Position numbers and translations under genes: made by a program. From Treponema pedis (GTDB lineage Bacteria; Spirochaetota; Spirochaetia; Treponematales; Treponemataceae): a stretch of DNA of 64,000 nt. Positions 62,992 through 64,000 of this stretch are shown here, one piece after another. The notes beneath the pieces were generated by a model, which had not been told where the DNA came from, searched no databases, and worked only from the letters and a program-made list of their open reading frames with translations. Every line of letters begins with the position of its first letter. Position 1 is the first letter of the stretch. Location of the stretch: contig NZ_CP045670.1 in NCBI RefSeq assembly GCF_017161325.1, positions 744,001 through 808,000 of the forward strand, read 5' to 3'.

Positions 62992-63450
62992 TTATTCCAG
63001 CCAATAAACATTATCGGGCGCACGCTCCGAAAGAAAAAAATTTTCATATCTGTTCGATGATTCCACGCGTATATCGTTGGGAAAATACGTAGAATGCAAA
63101 AACCATACAACGTCCAATAAATCGCCGAAAGAATCGGAACATGAATAACGGTAATAAATTTCTATATCATCATCTTCAAGCATTTTTATAAGTTCAGGGT
63201 CCGTTTTTGTGTACGGGTCAATTGCTTCGCGGATATTGCTGCGTAAGCCTCCGTACCACGCATGAGTTACGGATAATAAATTAAGTTTTTTTTCTTTATC
63301 CATTTTGTACAATTCGTAAACCCCGGAAACGGCGGGAACCGCACTGTTAATTTTATATTTATCGGCCTTTGTAAGAGGCGACCAAGTAAGAATATAGTGA
63401 GGCTGCCCTTTAAACATATTTTTTATAATTATAGGCTTCATGTCAAACAT
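62992..63450 (-). CDS. Hypothetical protein upstream of the GH3 gene
   Basis: This 152-residue protein has no signal peptide. It has an aromatic- and charge-rich sequence (KGQPHYILTWSPLTKADKY, VSGVYELYKMDKEKK, WYGGLRSNIREAIDP). I recognise no family. Its stop lies nine bases before the chosen GH3 start, so it is the first gene of a three-gene unit. A Met at residue 4 is an alternative start. Confidence 0.65.
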   Translation of the reverse strand: MFDMKPIIIKNMFKGQPHYILTWSPLTKADKYKINSAVPAVSGVYELYKMDKEKKLNLLSVTHAWYGGLRSNIREAIDPYTKTDPELIKMLEDDDIEIYYRYSCSDSFGDLLDVVWFLHSTYFPNDIRVESSNRYENFFLSERAPDNVYWLE

Positions 63451-63492
63451 TCAAACATTATACAGTTTTTTTATTTAAATTGCTATAACCTA

Positions 63493-63521
63493 TTGCAAAA
63501 GTTTCCGATTTTTGCTATACT
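63493..63521 (+). promoter_or_regulatory. tRNA-Cys promoter
   Basis: TTGCAA (63493-63498), 17 bases, TATACT (63516-63521) with TGC before it. Starts 12 bases before the tRNA. Confidence 0.65.
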
Positions 63522-63533
63522 CTCTTGAATGTC

Positions 63534-63605
63534 GGCGCCGTACCCAAGCGGTAAGGGAGAGGTCTGCAAAACCTTTATGCATCAGTTCGATTCTGATCGG
63601 CGCCT
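63534..63605 (+). tRNA. tRNA-Cys (anticodon GCA)
   Basis: The acceptor stem GGCGCCG pairs with CGGCGCC (63598-63604), and the discriminator base is U, as in tRNA-Cys. The anticodon arm is GGTCTGCAAAACC with GCA at its centre. The TTCGATT loop closes the T arm. Length is 72 bases; CCA is not encoded. Confidence 0.95.
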
Positions 63606-63635
63606 TTTTCCAATTTTAGTTTTTTTTTCATAACT

Positions 63636-63666
63636 GGGAACCCGCAAGGGTTCCCCTCCTTTTTTA
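63636..63666 (+). terminator. Rho-independent terminator after tRNA-Cys
   Basis: GGGAACCC-GCAA-GGGTTCCC followed by CTCCTTTTTT: a perfect eight-pair stem with a tetraloop and a U-run. Confidence 0.85.
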
Positions 63667-63727
63667 TAAAAGGATATCAATTCAAACGGCTTTTAATTGT
63701 ATTTGCCGTTATATAATGGAACCGAAT

Positions 63728-64000
63728 ATGAATTCTATGGAAAAATTTTATTCCGACGCAAACAGGCTGATTAAAACTTGTGAACAAACGGAATTTTACG
63801 AAGAATTGTCTTCTCTTTTTTGCAGGGCGGCGGCTTCTTACGATAAAAGAATTACTGTTTTGGCAAAAGATTTTGCCGATTACGGATTTACGATATACGG
63901 CAACGATAAGCAGCCAAAAGAAGATGCCGTTGAATGGTTTTATAAAATTTTTTCCCTTCTTGCAGGCAGCTTTGAATCCGATATGGATTTTTCGGACGAA
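63728..64000 (+). CDS. Unidentified protein, N-terminal part
   Basis: The frame runs open to the window end, 91 codons from this ATG. An ATG four codons earlier (63716) and one three codons later are alternatives, and none has a clear Shine-Dalgarno. The protein starts MNSMEKFYSDANRLIKTCEQ and looks helical and acidic. Not recognised. Confidence 0.55.
   Translation, partial: MNSMEKFYSDANRLIKTCEQTEFYEELSSLFCRAAASYDKRITVLAKDFADYGFTIYGNDKQPKEDAVEWFYKIFSLLAGSFESDMDFSDE

Overview
The window looks like the chromosome of a host-associated Treponema (oral or T. denticola-like group). This is inferred from the low-GC coding style, a Trep_Strep-type transporter S component, large treponemal lipoproteins, a cysteine-spaced leucine-rich-repeat fragment and an alpha2-type glycyl-tRNA synthetase; no rRNA is present to settle the species.

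Layout. 1-1020: end of a Nudix-like gene and a GNAT gene. 1478-10418: a complete type II-C CRISPR-Cas locus. It has a 56-repeat array with a sigma70-like promoter inside every repeat, then cas2, cas1 and cas9 on the minus strand, and a tracrRNA gene divergent from cas9. 10860-11990: a small lipoprotein and a beta-barrel outer-membrane protein. 12215-20266: an ECF importer (T, fused A-A', S) with two exporter-type ABC half-transporters, one frameshifted, and a divergent AraC-type regulator. 20543-24760: a nuclease-methylase fusion with specificity genes joined across a 15-C homopolymer, which is very probably a phase-variable restriction-modification system. 25304-28888: an antiporter, a small alarmone synthetase and leucyl aminopeptidase. 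29180-32268: single accessory genes (methyltransferase, DUF2271-like, ankyrin, ICMT-like).

32618-35766 is a compact RiPP cassette: a 39-residue precursor peptide, a radical-SAM/SPASM maturase and an ABC exporter. Its promoter carries an (AT)9 repeat between the -35 and -10 boxes. 36070-38802: MgtE, a CTP-transferase/dolichol-kinase-like protein and a phosphoesterase. 39240-44775 is a decayed mobile island with IS3, relaxase and ICE-gene remnants, and inside it an intact SIR2-HerA two-gene defence system. 44854-64000 is mostly housekeeping: S9 peptidase, two paralogous lipoproteins, hutI, a nucleotidyltransferase, pncB, a glycoside hydrolase, glyS, a CDP-alcohol phosphotransferase, GNAT, GH3, tRNA-Cys and a partial gene at the end.

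Two themes cut across the window. First, there are several candidate phase switches: poly-C in hsdS, (AT)9 in the RiPP promoter, A9 in the GH3 gene and A6 in an ABC gene. Second, a family of long multi-hairpin intergenic repeats (three copies at 18.7-19.2 kb, one and a part at 24.8-25.0 kb, two at 30.0-30.35 kb) has stems that change by compensation while their internal loops stay fixed. I do not recognise this family.
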